Shown here in pieces: positions 35,308-47,500 of a stretch of DNA of 64,000 bases. The notes under the pieces were generated by a model. The model saw only the letters and a list, made by a program, of their open reading frames with translations. It had not been told where the DNA came from and searched no databases. The position numbers and the translations under genes were made by a program. Location of the stretch: assembly GCA_035493675.1 (NCBI GenBank), contig DATJIA010000239.1, positions 1 to 64,000 on the forward strand, read 5' to 3'. Every line of letters starts with the position of its first letter. The first letter of the stretch is position 1. The DNA comes from JAIOQA01 sp035493675 (GTDB lineage Bacteria; Myxococcota_A; Polyangia; Haliangiales; Haliangiaceae).

Positions 35308-35381
35308 ATGGGCGCCGGGCGTCCGTGTCCGGCCCGCGTCCGCCTTGTCCGGCCGGCGGACACTCCCGTCCGCCGCTCGGA

Positions 35382-35405
35382 CGCGGAATGAACGTTCATT
35401 CCGCG
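35382..35405. promoter_or_regulatory. 24-nt perfect palindrome, second of a pair
   Basis: CGCGGAATGAACGTTCATTCCGCG is a perfect 12-bp-arm palindrome, 98 nt after its twin and 15 nt before the stop of the minus-strand phosphohydrolase gene. Between the twins lie several GTCCG copies (GTGTCCG and CGGACAC can pair). Because both flanking genes end here, it could also be a bidirectional termination or REP-like element. Confidence 0.5.
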
Positions 35406-35419
35406 TAGCGGGCGCGGGG

Positions 35420-36220
35420 TCAGCTGCCGGCTTGGCTCGTGCGGCGGGCGCGCGGTTGAGGCGCGGCGTGGTCGTGATCGTGCTCGTGGACGCCGCCGTG
35501 GATCACGACGTCGGCGTAGAGCGGGCGGTGATCGCTCGCGCGGCGCGCGAGCTCGATCTCGCCGCGGTGGACGCCGAGGAGCTCGGCTCGGCCGCGGATG
35601 TAGATGCCGTCGAGGCCGCGCATCGGCGCCCACGCGGGGAACGTGCGCGGGCGGATCGCGAGGCCGCGGAAGCCGCCGGGCGCGAGGAGGCCGGCGGCGC
35701 GGCCCCAGACGTCGTTGAGATCGCCGCCGACGATCACCGGCGTGCCTTCGTGCAGGCCGGCGAACGGGTGCGAGTCGAGGAACGTCTGGATCTGGATGCG
35801 GCGTTCGTACTCGGCGAGGCCGAGGTGCATGTTGTAGACGTGCAGCGTGCGATCGACGCCGTCGTGGCGCACGCGCACCGCCGCGTGCAAGACGCTGCGG
35901 CGCTTCTTGGGCGGCACGGTGAGATCGACGTTGCGCTCGTCGACCAGCGGATAGCGCGAGAGGATCGCGTTGCCGTACTCGCCGCCGCCGCGCACCTTGA
36001 CGTTCGCGTACCACGAGCGATGCGGATATCCGCACAGCTCGCCGAGCACGTCGACCTGGCGGTGGAAGCTGGAGCGCTTCGCGCGATCGTCGACCTCCTG
36101 CAAGAGGCAGATGTCGGGCGCGTAGTGCGCGATCGTCTCGGCGATCCGCTTCGGCTCGTAGCGCCGATCGACGCCGCCGATGCACTTGTGCACGTTGTAG
36201 GTCAGGACGCGCAGCTTCAC
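35420..36220 (-). CDS. Endonuclease/exonuclease/phosphatase-family protein
   Basis: A 266-residue DNase-I-like metallophosphohydrolase. LRVLTYNVHKCIGG (Asn8), LLQEVDD (Glu), VYNMHLG, VIVGGDLNDVWG and ASDHRPLYADV are the standard catalytic motifs, in order. The substrate may be DNA or a phosphoester such as lipid or sugar phosphate. GTG overlaps the stop of the SpoIIE gene (GTGA), so it is coupled to that signalling protein. The C-terminus is His/Asp-rich (HEHDHDH). Confidence 0.85.
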   Translation of the reverse strand: MKLRVLTYNVHKCIGGVDRRYEPKRIAETIAHYAPDICLLQEVDDRAKRSSFHRQVDVLGELCGYPHRSWYANVKVRGGGEYGNAILSRYPLVDERNVDLTVPPKKRRSVLHAAVRVRHDGVDRTLHVYNMHLGLAEYERRIQIQTFLDSHPFAGLHEGTPVIVGGDLNDVWGRAAGLLAPGGFRGLAIRPRTFPAWAPMRGLDGIYIRGRAELLGVHRGEIELARRASDHRPLYADVVIHGGVHEHDHDHAAPQPRARRTSQAGS

Positions 36221-38382
36221 GCGGCGACCTCCGCGCGCACCCGCGCGACCACGAGCGTCATGTCGTCGGCGAGCGCGCGGCCCGAGCGATGCGCGGAGCA
36301 CGCGCCGGCGATCGCGTCGTGCACGGATTCCGGATCGAGCCGCGCGCGGTCGAGCTTCTTCAACAATCGTTGCATGCGACGATCTCCGAACTGCTTGCCG
36401 TCGGGGTCGAGGCTCTCGACCAGCCCATCGGTGTACCAGACGATCACGTCGCCGCGAGCGAGCGGTCGGGTAGCCGTGCGCGGCGTCGGTGAGGGCCCGG
36501 CGCCGAGGGGGTTGCCGCGCGCGACCAGCGCGTGCAGCTCGAGCTCGCCGTTGCCGCCGCCGTCGCGGCACAGATACGGCACGACGTGGCCGGCGTTCGC
36601 GAAGCTGACCTGCCCGGCCGCGACGTCGCACAGCGCCATGAAGCACGTGAGGTGCAGCTTGCCCGCGCCCATCCGGCGCACGGCGGCGTCGAGGCGCTGC
36701 ATCAGCACCACCAGATCGACCGCGTCGCCCATGATCTTCAGCGCCGCGTCGCACGCGCCCTTCGCGGCCGCGGTGACCATCGCGGCCGCGACGCCGTGAC
36801 CGGTGACGTCGCCGATCACGACGAGCACGCGCTCGCCGGCGAGCGGATAGAGCGCCCACCAGTCGCCGCCGCAGCGCGAGGTCGGCTCCCACGATCCGAA
36901 GACGTCGACCGGCCCGGCGTGCGTGAGCTTCGGCTGCGGCACGAACGCGGTCTGCACCGCCGCCGCGAGCTCGACCTCGCGCTCGATCGCGACCCGCGAC
37001 TGCGCCTCGGTCGCCATGCGCGCGAAGACCAGCGCCGCCGACACGCGATCCTTGATCCGCTCGACGAAGCGCAGCTCCTCGACCTTGATCGGCCGCCCCG
37101 CATCGACGGGCATCATCACGATGCCGACGATCTCGTCGCGGCGCGCGAGCGTCACCAGCGCGCCCGCGCCGTGCGCCTCGAACAGCTTCTCGATCGCGGG
37201 CCGCAGATCGGCGAGCGGCAAGAGCTCGAGCTCGTCGCGCACGAACGTGCCGCCGTGCTCGACCATCCACGACAGGAGCAGCGGATCCGGCGTCTCGTCC
37301 TCGCCGAGCGTGGTGCCGTCGGGCCGCTGCCAGCTCCAGTCGCCGGCCGACGGCACGATCAGCGACGACTTCGCGCCGGTGCCGAGCTCGATCGTCTCCG
37401 CGGTGTGCGAGGCGATCTCCGCGATCGATCGCAGCGATCCGACCTTGGTCGCGAACTGCGTCACCAAGCGATCGAGCGGACCTTCGCGCCGCCGTTCGCC
37501 CGCGCCGATCGCCATCGCCGCGCCGATGCCCGCGCGCAGGCCGACGAAGGTGCCGACCAGCGCGAGCGCCGCGAGCAGCGGCGGCAGCGATCCGCCGGTG
37601 AGCTCGTCGACGACCCAGCCGCCGAGCACCGCGCAGATCAAGTACGTGAGGATCACGGGCGCGCGCACGTCGATCGCGCGCGCGCGCAAGAGATCGTCGA
37701 AGAAGAGCGAGCGCAGCGCGAACAGGGTCCCGATCGCCTCGAACAGCCACGCGAACGGGAACGGCATCCATCCGTACGCGACGAACACGTCGGTCAAGCC
37801 GACCCACGTGAGCCCCATCGCCCACAAGGTCGCGTTCATCTGCCGCCGGCGCAGCGGCACGCGCTCGGTGCGCGCCGCGGCGAGCAGCGGCCCGTATCCC
37901 GCCGCCGACGCGACGAACACCTGCGCGAGCCCCACGATCAGGTACGGCCCGGGCTCGAAGAAGTACACGTCACCGCGGATCACGCGCACGCCGGCGATGA
38001 GGTCGTTGCGCGCGAAGCCGTCGTAGATCCACGGCAGCCCGCCGACGAGCCCGATCAGGATCCACCACAAGCGTTTGCGGAACAGCCCCGCCACCGCCCA
38101 CTGGAACGCCATCGACGCCGCCGCTCCGAACGGGATGAAGCAGACGCCGATGCGATACCAAGCCTCGGCGATCTCCGGATCGTGGGTGGACGCCGCGAGC
38201 ACGCAGGCGGCGTTGTAGGGCACGAGCGCGCCCGCCCACATGAGCATCGTCGCGCGCAGCACCGGCGCGCCGCGCATGACCAAGCCGTACGCGACGACGA
38301 CGAGCAACGTCGCCAACGCGAGCGCGAACGGGATGGCGACCAGGCGCGGCTCGTAGCGGTGCGCCTCGAGCAGGTGCCACAT
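36217..38382 (-). CDS. 7TM-like membrane GAF-SpoIIE phosphatase
   Basis: A 721-residue protein. About nine hydrophobic helices occupy residues 15-300, a GAF-like region spans about 330-460, and the PP2C/SpoIIE domain runs from 480 to the end. Metal motifs are TSRCGGDWWALY (near 503), VIGDVTGHGVAAAM (near 524), YTDGLVESLDPDG and ADDMTLVVA. ATG follows GGAGAGG. The start is 46 nt from a divergent Ser/Thr kinase gene, so both may respond to the same control. The likely substrate is a STAS protein. Confidence 0.85.
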   Translation of the reverse strand: MWHLLEAHRYEPRLVAIPFALALATLLVVVAYGLVMRGAPVLRATMLMWAGALVPYNAACVLAASTHDPEIAEAWYRIGVCFIPFGAAASMAFQWAVAGLFRKRLWWILIGLVGGLPWIYDGFARNDLIAGVRVIRGDVYFFEPGPYLIVGLAQVFVASAAGYGPLLAAARTERVPLRRRQMNATLWAMGLTWVGLTDVFVAYGWMPFPFAWLFEAIGTLFALRSLFFDDLLRARAIDVRAPVILTYLICAVLGGWVVDELTGGSLPPLLAALALVGTFVGLRAGIGAAMAIGAGERRREGPLDRLVTQFATKVGSLRSIAEIASHTAETIELGTGAKSSLIVPSAGDWSWQRPDGTTLGEDETPDPLLLSWMVEHGGTFVRDELELLPLADLRPAIEKLFEAHGAGALVTLARRDEIVGIVMMPVDAGRPIKVEELRFVERIKDRVSAALVFARMATEAQSRVAIEREVELAAAVQTAFVPQPKLTHAGPVDVFGSWEPTSRCGGDWWALYPLAGERVLVVIGDVTGHGVAAAMVTAAAKGACDAALKIMGDAVDLVVLMQRLDAAVRRMGAGKLHLTCFMALCDVAAGQVSFANAGHVVPYLCRDGGGNGELELHALVARGNPLGAGPSPTPRTATRPLARGDVIVWYTDGLVESLDPDGKQFGDRRMQRLLKKLDRARLDPESVHDAIAGACSAHRSGRALADDMTLVVARVRAEVAA

Positions 38383-38428
38383 GCCTCTCCATTGTATCGG
38401 CAGTCGCGTCGGTCTACGATCGCTAGGC

Positions 38429-40216
<1,788 letters not shown>

Positions 40217-40315
40217 CGTGTGCAACGCTGGAACAGCGACGAGCACCGCACAGCGGCGCCGTCGATTTCGGTGACCTCGCGCGAGGCCGGTCGCACCGAC
40301 CGAGCGGAGGTCTTC

Positions 40316-40861
40316 ATGCGTAGCTTTTCCATCGTGGTCTCGATCACGCTCGTGTTCGCGCTCTCGGCGTGCGGCGGCGACAAGAGCAGCAGCGTCGATG
40401 CGTCGACCGACGCGAACGGCAGCAACGCGATCGACGCGCCCGCGAGCGCGATCGACGCGCCCGCGGGGACGATCGACGGTCCGCCCGGGCTCGCGGACGG
40501 ACGCCCGAGCTCCGACGCGAAGCCGGTGACGACGATGCAGTGCACGAAGGGCACGACGTGCACCTGCGCCGCCGGCGACAACTGCGCCATGACGTGCGCC
40601 GCAGGCGGCTGCGACTTCGTCTGCAGCGCGGACGCCACCTGCACGGTGTCGTGCGCGGGCGGCGGTTGCATGGCGGAGGGCACGACCGGCTCGTCGCTCA
40701 CCGTCGAGTGCGGCGGCGCCGGCAAGTGCGACACGACCTGCAGCGGCGGCACGAAGTGCTCGCAGACGTGCACGTCGGAGTGCTCGCTCACGTGCGGCGG
40801 CAGCACCGACTGCTCGCAGACGTGTGCGAACCAGCAGGCCTGCACCTGCACCGGTTGTTAG
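40316..40861 (+). CDS. Asp-rich, Cys-rich surface lipoprotein
   Basis: A 181-residue lipoprotein. The ATG follows GAGCGGAGG; signal peptide VFALSAC gives the lipobox. A DAxxDA-type linker (DASTDANGSNAIDAP) is followed by a Cys-rich, Gly-rich domain with CTCAAGDNC, CAAGGC, CSGGTKC and CTCTGC. Repeats CxxxC suggest many disulfides. No catalytic motif seen; it probably decorates the outer membrane. Confidence 0.7.
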   Translation: MRSFSIVVSITLVFALSACGGDKSSSVDASTDANGSNAIDAPASAIDAPAGTIDGPPGLADGRPSSDAKPVTTMQCTKGTTCTCAAGDNCAMTCAAGGCDFVCSADATCTVSCAGGGCMAEGTTGSSLTVECGGAGKCDTTCSGGTKCSQTCTSECSLTCGGSTDCSQTCANQQACTCTGC

Positions 40862-40877
40862 GGTACGTTCCGCGGCC

Positions 40878-42224
40878 ATGAGAGCGATGCATCTCGTCGC
40901 CGCGGCGGCGCTCCTCGCGATCCCCGCGCGGGCCGACGACACGGCCAAGCAGGATCCGAAGATCAAGTTCGAGCGGTACACGCTCGACAACGGGCTCGAG
41001 GTCATCCTCGCGCCGGATCCGAGCGTGCCGCTGGTCGCGGTGAACCTCTGGTACCACGTCGGCAGCGGCTACGAGGTCCCGGGCAAGAGCGGCTTCGCGC
41101 ACCTGTTCGAGCACATGCTCTTCCAGGGCTCGAAGAACGTCGGCGAGGACAAGCACTTCGAGATCCTGAAGAAGATCGGCGGCGATCAGATCAACGGCAC
41201 GACCAACACCGATCGCACGAACTACTTCGAGCTGGTGCCGTCGAACCAGCTCGAGACCGCGCTGTGGCTCGAGTCGGATCGCATGAGCCACCTGCTCGAG
41301 ATGCTCAACCAGCAGTCGCTCACCAACCAGATCGACGTCGTCCGCAACGAGCGGCGCCAGAGCTACGAGAACCAGCCGTACGGCAAGGCGCGCATCGCGC
41401 TCTACGAGGCGCTCTATCCCGAGGGCCACCCGTACAAGCACACGACGATCGGGCTCGCCGACGATCTGCAGGCCGCCACCGTCGACGACGTGAAGAGCTT
41501 CTTCAAGACCTGGTACGTGCCGGCCAACGCGACGATCACGCTGTCGGGCGACTTCGACCCCGCCGACGCGAAGGCGAAGATCGAGAAGTGGTTCGGCTCG
41601 TTCCCGAAGAGCGAGAAGCCGAAGGTCGTCGCGATCAGCGCGCCGCCGATCGCGTCGAAGAAGATCGAGATGACCGACGACTTCGCGAAGCTGCGCCAGA
41701 TCACGTGGGCGTGGCACTCGCCGGCGCGGTTCGCCGCCGACGACGCCGAGCTCGACGTCGCCGCCGAGGCGCTCGCGCGCGAGGGCACCGGCCGCCTCTA
41801 TCGCGTGCTGGTGCACGACAAGCAGCTCGCGCAGGTCGTGCGCGCGTCGCAGGGCGGCATGGGCTTCTCCGGCATCTTCACGATCACGGTGCAGCTCCGC
41901 ACCGGCGCCGACGCGCAGGAGGTCGAGAGGATCGTCACCGACGAGGTCGCCAAGCTGCGCGGCGAGAACCTGTCCGATCGCGAGGTCGCGCGCGTCGTCA
42001 CCGAAGGGGAGTCCGCCGCGATCTACCAGCTCGAGAGCCTGATGCAGCGCGCGCAGGTGCTGCAGACGTACAACCACTACCTCGGCAACCCCGACTCGAT
42101 CACGTGGGACCTCGATCGGTATCGCCACACGACGCCCGACAAGATCCGCGCCGCCGTGAACAAGTGGCTCACGCCCGATCACGTGATCGAGATGGTCGTG
42201 TCGCCGAAGGGAGGTGCGTCGTGA
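40878..42224 (+). CDS. M16-family zinc peptidase (active subunit)
   Basis: A 448-residue insulinase-type peptidase. A signal peptide (MRAMHLVAAAALLAIPARA) exports it to the periplasm. The inverted zinc motif HLFEH is at residues 75-79 and the third ligand Glu lies in the ENQPYG region near 158. LVAVNLWYHVGSGYE and GNEL-type C-terminal domain follow. It pairs with the next gene, an M16 protein without the motif, as in PqqL-like two-subunit proteases. Confidence 0.85.
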   Translation: MRAMHLVAAAALLAIPARADDTAKQDPKIKFERYTLDNGLEVILAPDPSVPLVAVNLWYHVGSGYEVPGKSGFAHLFEHMLFQGSKNVGEDKHFEILKKIGGDQINGTTNTDRTNYFELVPSNQLETALWLESDRMSHLLEMLNQQSLTNQIDVVRNERRQSYENQPYGKARIALYEALYPEGHPYKHTTIGLADDLQAATVDDVKSFFKTWYVPANATITLSGDFDPADAKAKIEKWFGSFPKSEKPKVVAISAPPIASKKIEMTDDFAKLRQITWAWHSPARFAADDAELDVAAEALAREGTGRLYRVLVHDKQLAQVVRASQGGMGFSGIFTITVQLRTGADAQEVERIVTDEVAKLRGENLSDREVARVVTEGESAAIYQLESLMQRAQVLQTYNHYLGNPDSITWDLDRYRHTTPDKIRAAVNKWLTPDHVIEMVVSPKGGAS

Positions 42225-43861
42225 GAACGCGCGCGCTGCTGTGGATCGCGATCGCCTCTTGCTGCCCGCCGAAGACCAAGACGGCGCCTCCTCCTGTCGC
42301 GGAGAACCCGATGCCCGCCCCCACGCCACCGCCGGCGCCGCCGCCCGCGCCCGAGCCGCCGAAGCCCGTCACGCAGACCGCGCAGCCGCAAGAGCTCGCG
42401 TTCCCCGACGAGGATTTCCGCAAGGCGCAGCCCGCGCCCGGCCCCGAGCGCCCGTTCCACCTGCCGCACGTGCAGACGATCAAGCTGAAGAACGGGATCA
42501 CCGCGTACCTCGTCGAGCAGCACACGCTGCCGATCGTGTCGTGGGATCTGACCTTCGACGGCGGCAGCCTCGCCGATCCGCAGGGCAAGGAAGGCCTCGC
42601 GTCGCAGTGCATGAGCCTGGTCGGTGAGGGCACGCAGAAGCTCGACAAGATCGCCTTCAGCGAGGCGCTCGCGGACCTCGCGTCGTCGGTCAGCGCGTAC
42701 GCGGGCGACGATCTGCAGGGCGTCGGCGCGAGCACGCTCACCAAGCACGTCGACGAGACCTTCGCGCTGTTCGCCGACGTCGTGCAGACGCCGGGCCTGC
42801 GCGCCGACGACTTCGATCGTCTCACCAAGCGCCGCATCGAGAGCATCAAGCAGCAGAAGGGCGCGCCCGGCTCGGTCGCCGGTCGCGTCAGCGGCCCGAT
42901 CCTGTACGGACCGAAGCACCGCCTCGGTCGTCCGGTCACCGAGGCGACCCTCGGCGCGATCACGCTCGACGACTGCAAGGCCTATCACGCGAAGTGGCTG
43001 CACCCGCGCGGCGCGCGCTTGTTCGTCTTCGGCGACATGACCGAGGAGAAGTTGCGCGGCCTCTTCGAGGGCAGCGCCCTCGCGGGTTGGGCCGGCTCGG
43101 TGCCGACCGCGCCCGCGGAGCCGGCGCCGCACATGCTCGCGGGCCGCATCTTCCTCGTCGACATCCCGGGCGCGCAGCAGTCGGTCGTCGCGCTGATGGG
43201 CTTCGGCCCGCCGCGCAACGCGAACGACTACATGCAGACGATGATCATGTCGTCGGTGCTCGGCGGCGGCTTCGCGTCGCGCATCAACATGAACCTGCGC
43301 GAGGACAAGGGCTACTCGTACGGCGCGCGCGCGGGCTTCGCGTACGATCGCAAGCGCAGCGTGTTCAGCGCGACCGCGCAGGTGCGCACCGACTCGACCT
43401 ACCAGTCGCTGCTCGAGATCGACAAGGAAGTGAACGCGCTCGCCGCCGGCGGCACGCCCGCGACCGACGTCGAGATCGATCGCGAGAAGCAGGGCGCGAT
43501 CCTCGGCCTGCCCGCGAAGTTCGCGACCGGCAGCTCGGCGCTCCAGATGTACCGCTCGCTCGTCTACTACGGCCTGCCGCTCGACTACTACGCGAGCTAC
43601 GTCGACAAGGTGAAGAAGGTCGCCGGGAAGGCGGTCGGGTCGGCCGCGAAGGCGCACCTCAAGCCGGGTGAGGCGGTGTACGTCGTCGTGGGCGACGCCA
43701 ACGCGACCATGATCGTCCGCGACGGAAAGACCGACAAGCCGCTCGAGAAGGACGGCAAGCCGGTCACGTTGCGCGCGGCGCTCACCGACCTCGCCGCCTC
43801 GGGCAAGCTGGGCAAGGGCGGCCTGGTCGTCCTCGACGCTGACGGACAAGTCACGAAGTAG
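42221..43861 (+). CDS. M16-family protein, inactive subunit lipoprotein
   Basis: A 546-residue M16 paralogue. GTG overlaps the upstream stop (GTGA). The N-terminus has the lipobox IASC (Cys13), a Pro-rich linker and then an M16 domain in which the HxxEH is replaced by QCMSL (GLASQCMSLVGEGTQ). The C-terminal M16 domain retains REDKGYSYGARAGFAYD. It likely forms a heterodimer with the active subunit and supports substrate binding. One tail segment (GKTDKPLEKDGKPV) is basic. Confidence 0.8.
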   Translation: MRTRALLWIAIASCCPPKTKTAPPPVAENPMPAPTPPPAPPPAPEPPKPVTQTAQPQELAFPDEDFRKAQPAPGPERPFHLPHVQTIKLKNGITAYLVEQHTLPIVSWDLTFDGGSLADPQGKEGLASQCMSLVGEGTQKLDKIAFSEALADLASSVSAYAGDDLQGVGASTLTKHVDETFALFADVVQTPGLRADDFDRLTKRRIESIKQQKGAPGSVAGRVSGPILYGPKHRLGRPVTEATLGAITLDDCKAYHAKWLHPRGARLFVFGDMTEEKLRGLFEGSALAGWAGSVPTAPAEPAPHMLAGRIFLVDIPGAQQSVVALMGFGPPRNANDYMQTMIMSSVLGGGFASRINMNLREDKGYSYGARAGFAYDRKRSVFSATAQVRTDSTYQSLLEIDKEVNALAAGGTPATDVEIDREKQGAILGLPAKFATGSSALQMYRSLVYYGLPLDYYASYVDKVKKVAGKAVGSAAKAHLKPGEAVYVVVGDANATMIVRDGKTDKPLEKDGKPVTLRAALTDLAASGKLGKGGLVVLDADGQVTK

Positions 43862-43931
43862 CGCCTACCCGCCCGTACCCCATGAAGGAATGAGGGATTC
43901 GGCGTCTCCGGCGGTATGATGTGCCACCGCT

Positions 43932-43944
43932 GGAGGGATCCTTG
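43932..43944 (+). promoter_or_regulatory. Shine-Dalgarno deciding a TTG start
   Basis: GGAGGG at 43932-43937 is 4 nt before TTG 43942. It favours that start over the in-frame GTG at 43921, which has no RBS. Confidence 0.6.
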
Positions 43945-44568
43945 CGACGTACGTCCATTCGCGAACGAGGCAACGCGCTCCTCGTCGCGCTGATCGCGCT
44001 CACCGGTCTCATCTCGCTCGCGGGCATCACCGTGCTCAGCGTGCAAGGCGGGATCGCGACCTCCGCGTCCGATCGCTTCAACGCGATCGCCTTGTACTCG
44101 GCGGAGAGCGGCGCCGCCGCGGGCATGGACTTCCTCCGCAAGAACATCACGATCAGCGGCGGCAGTCGGAAGTTCCCGTCGACGTTCGTGTCGGCGTCGA
44201 ACGCGGCGCCGCCGCAGCTCCCCGACATCCCCGGCAACAACAAGCTGCCCGGTGACGCGGCGAACCTGTTCGCGCCGCAACTGCAGGCTTGGTACACGGT
44301 CGAGATCCTCAACAACCGGAACGATCCCGGTTACGCGACCGGCACCGATCTCGACGGCGATCTGATCATCCGCTCGACGGGCCACGGCCCCGACGGCGCG
44401 ACCGCGCAGGTCGAGTGGGAGATCAACGGCAACGGCGCCCTCTCGCTCAGCACGCCCTGCCCGTCCTACGCGCAGAAGGACATGGCCGAGAACGGCGCCG
44501 GCGCCAACGACTGTCTCTCGACGGTCAACGCGACTTCGACCGCTACGTACCGCCCCGGAGGTCCCTGA
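43942..44568 (+). CDS. PilX-like minor pilin component
   Basis: A 208-residue protein. The TTG start gives LRRTSIRERGNALLVALIALTGLISLAGI: the RERG-then-hydrophobic pattern of PilX_N, without the usual F-T-L-x-E cleavage site. The C-terminus has a Cys pair. It opens the operon of type IV pilus assembly proteins; the one-base overlap with the PilY1-like gene (TGATG) supports co-translation. Confidence 0.7.
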   Translation: MRRTSIRERGNALLVALIALTGLISLAGITVLSVQGGIATSASDRFNAIALYSAESGAAAGMDFLRKNITISGGSRKFPSTFVSASNAAPPQLPDIPGNNKLPGDAANLFAPQLQAWYTVEILNNRNDPGYATGTDLDGDLIIRSTGHGPDGATAQVEWEINGNGALSLSTPCPSYAQKDMAENGAGANDCLSTVNATSTATYRPGGP

Positions 44569-47500
44569 TGAAGACGCGCATGAAGCTCTTCGCGCTCGCA
44601 GGTCTCTCGCTCGCGTTCTCGCTGTCGCCGGCATGGGGACAGGCGACGATCACGTGCCCACAGACGTCGGGGCCGACCGCGTGGAGCGGCGGCACGCTCG
44701 ACACCGGCACGACCAAGAACGGCGTCGTGTACAACGGCACGAGCTCCGCGCTGCAGCTCCAGCCCGCGGCCGGCTTGTTCCAGTCGACGACGCTCGGCAT
44801 CAGCGACCTCACGGTGTTCGCGTCGTCGGCCGACTTCAACAAGGACGGCTGGGACGACTTCGTCGGCACCGGCGAAGCGCACGCGTTCGTGAACGTCTAC
44901 GTCAATCACACGATCGACAACGAGGGCGGCGCCGACTGGTCGAATCCGAGCTACGTCGCGACGCCGAAGTTCACCGTCGGTCGCGTGTTGGTCGCCGACA
45001 GCCTCGTCACGAAGTGGCGTCCGATCATCGCCGGCGACTTCAACGGTGACGGCTGGCCCGACATCTTCGAGGCCGAAGGCGATCAATACGCGCAGCCGTC
45101 GGTCGCGCGCGTGTGGCTCAACTCGAAGACCAACGACGCGTCGGGCAACCCGCAGTTCGGCGCCGCGTACAGCGCGATGGCGGCGGGCTCGACGCCGTCG
45201 CAGCTCGGCTACCAGAACTGGGGCGGCACCAACATCCAGGCCGTCGACTGGAACCAGGACGGCCGACTCGACATCCTGGTCGGCAGCGGTTCCGACAACG
45301 GCACGGTCCGCATCTTCACGAACAACTGCACGCTCAAGAGCCCGCTGCCGTCGCCGCTGCCGAACCCGCCGCTCCTGCCCTGCCAGAACAGCCCGACCTT
45401 CGTGTACTCGGGCGCGTTGATCATGAACCTCGGGTTCGGCTCGACGTCGACGCAAGGCAACCTCGCGGTCTTCACCTACAAGGACTTCGACGGCGACGGC
45501 TTCCGCGATCTGATCGTCGGCGCGCCCGACTGCTGCGCGGGCGCGACCACGCGCCTGCGCGTGTGGAAGGGCATCAGCGGCAACACGCTCGAGGCGACCT
45601 CGTCGCAGAACATCTCGTTCGTCGGCGCGGCGACGTCGCTGCTCGCCGCCGACTTCTCGCTCGACGGCAAGCTCGACATGATCGCGACGACCGACAACTG
45701 GAACTACGGCTTCACCGGCGGCACCAGCGGCACCGACGGCATCGGCGGCATCGCCGAGTACTACGTCAACAACAAGAGCTCCGCGCCGTTCTCGAGCGGC
45801 GTCACGCAGCACCTCACGACCCACAACAACCCGACCTACGACTACGACGTCGGCTTCGTGTTCGACTACGACAACGATCCGAATCACACGCCCGACGTGA
45901 TGGTCGCCGACGGCAACCACACCGCGAGCTTCTACGTGCTCGCCAATCGCGTCGTGAACCAGTACGTCGCGTGCGGCGACGTCGCCTCGGGCGTGATCGA
46001 TCTCGGCGCGCTGTCGAACTCGGAGATGGTCGTCACCTCGGCGCGCCTGCACCCGACCATGTCGCTCAACGGCGGCACGGTCAGCTGGTACATGACGAAC
46101 GAGACGCCGCCGAACTGGGTCACCGCGACCGACTGCGGCGACGGCACCGGCGACGTCTGCGCGACCTTCCCGAAGCCGGTCGGCAAGAGCGTGCAGTGGA
46201 AGGCGACGATGTGCTCGAACTCGACGCACACGCTGACGCCGTCGATCACGAACGTCACCGTCAAGTACAGCTACACGCTCGCCGCGCAGCACTACCAGGC
46301 CGGCGTGATCATCAACGACGGCATCGCGTACGTCGGCGCGTTCACCCAGCCGGGCAACCGCGGCAAGTTCTACGCGGTCAACGCCGCGCTCAGCACGAAC
46401 TACTGGGAGGCGGGCGCCAAGCTCGACGCCACCGCCGACAGCACGCGCAACCTGTTCACGGCGAACCCGGCGTCGAACACGCTGATGCAGTTCACCGTGT
46501 CGAACGCGACCAACCTGATCCCGACCCTGCAGGCGACCGACTCGACGCAGGCGACGTCGGTGATCAACTGGGTGCGCAGCGCGCGCTTCGGCGTCGGCAA
46601 CGCGGGCATCACGCCGACCCGCCTCGGCGCGGTCGTGTCGTCGACGCCGGCGATCCTCACGCCGCCGTCGCGCCCGCTCTGGTACGCGTTCTCCGCGCCG
46701 AGCGATCGCGCGCGCGTCGAGGCGTTCATCAGCGCCAACACGACGCGCGTCCCGCTCGTGCTGGTCGGCGCGATGGACGGCATCGTCCACGCCTTCTACA
46801 CGATCTCGTCCAACATCGCCGACAGCCGCAACGGCAACGAGGCGTGGGGCTACATCCCGCCGAAGATCGCCGCGGGCATGGTCGCCGACTACACCGCGAG
46901 CCTGCCCGGCACCACGACGGTGGCGTCGTTCCCCGACGGCTCGCCGACCCTCGCCGACATCAAGAAGGCCGACGGCACGACCGCGACGATCGCGGTGGTC
47001 GCGAGCGGCAACGGCGGCAAGAGCATCGCGACCTTCGACGTGACGTCGACGGTGAATCCGTCGACCGGCGCGGTCAGCGGGCCCAAGCCGCTGTGGAGCG
47101 CGGTGCCCGGCAACTCGCTCGCGGGTCAGGCGCAGCTCAAGCCCGCGGTCGCGCGCGTCTTGATCGCGGGGCAGGAGAAGTACCAGGTGATCGCGGCGAC
47201 CGGCATCGCGACCGACAACGCCGCGCCGCCGTGGAACGAGGGCCGCATCATCGCCGCGTACGACGCGGAGACCGGCTACCAGTACTGGACCTTCCGCGCG
47301 CTGTGCCCGATCACGAGCGACATCACCGTGTTCGAGACCGACGACGCGGCGGAGAGCGGCAACCCGACGATCAACGGCTACGCGGATCGCGTCGTGTTCG
47401 CCGACTACTGCGGCTACGTCTACAAGCTCGACCCCGCGCGCGATCTCGCGGGCGCGACCAACGGCAACACCGGCATGGGCACGCAGCTGGTCGACACCGT

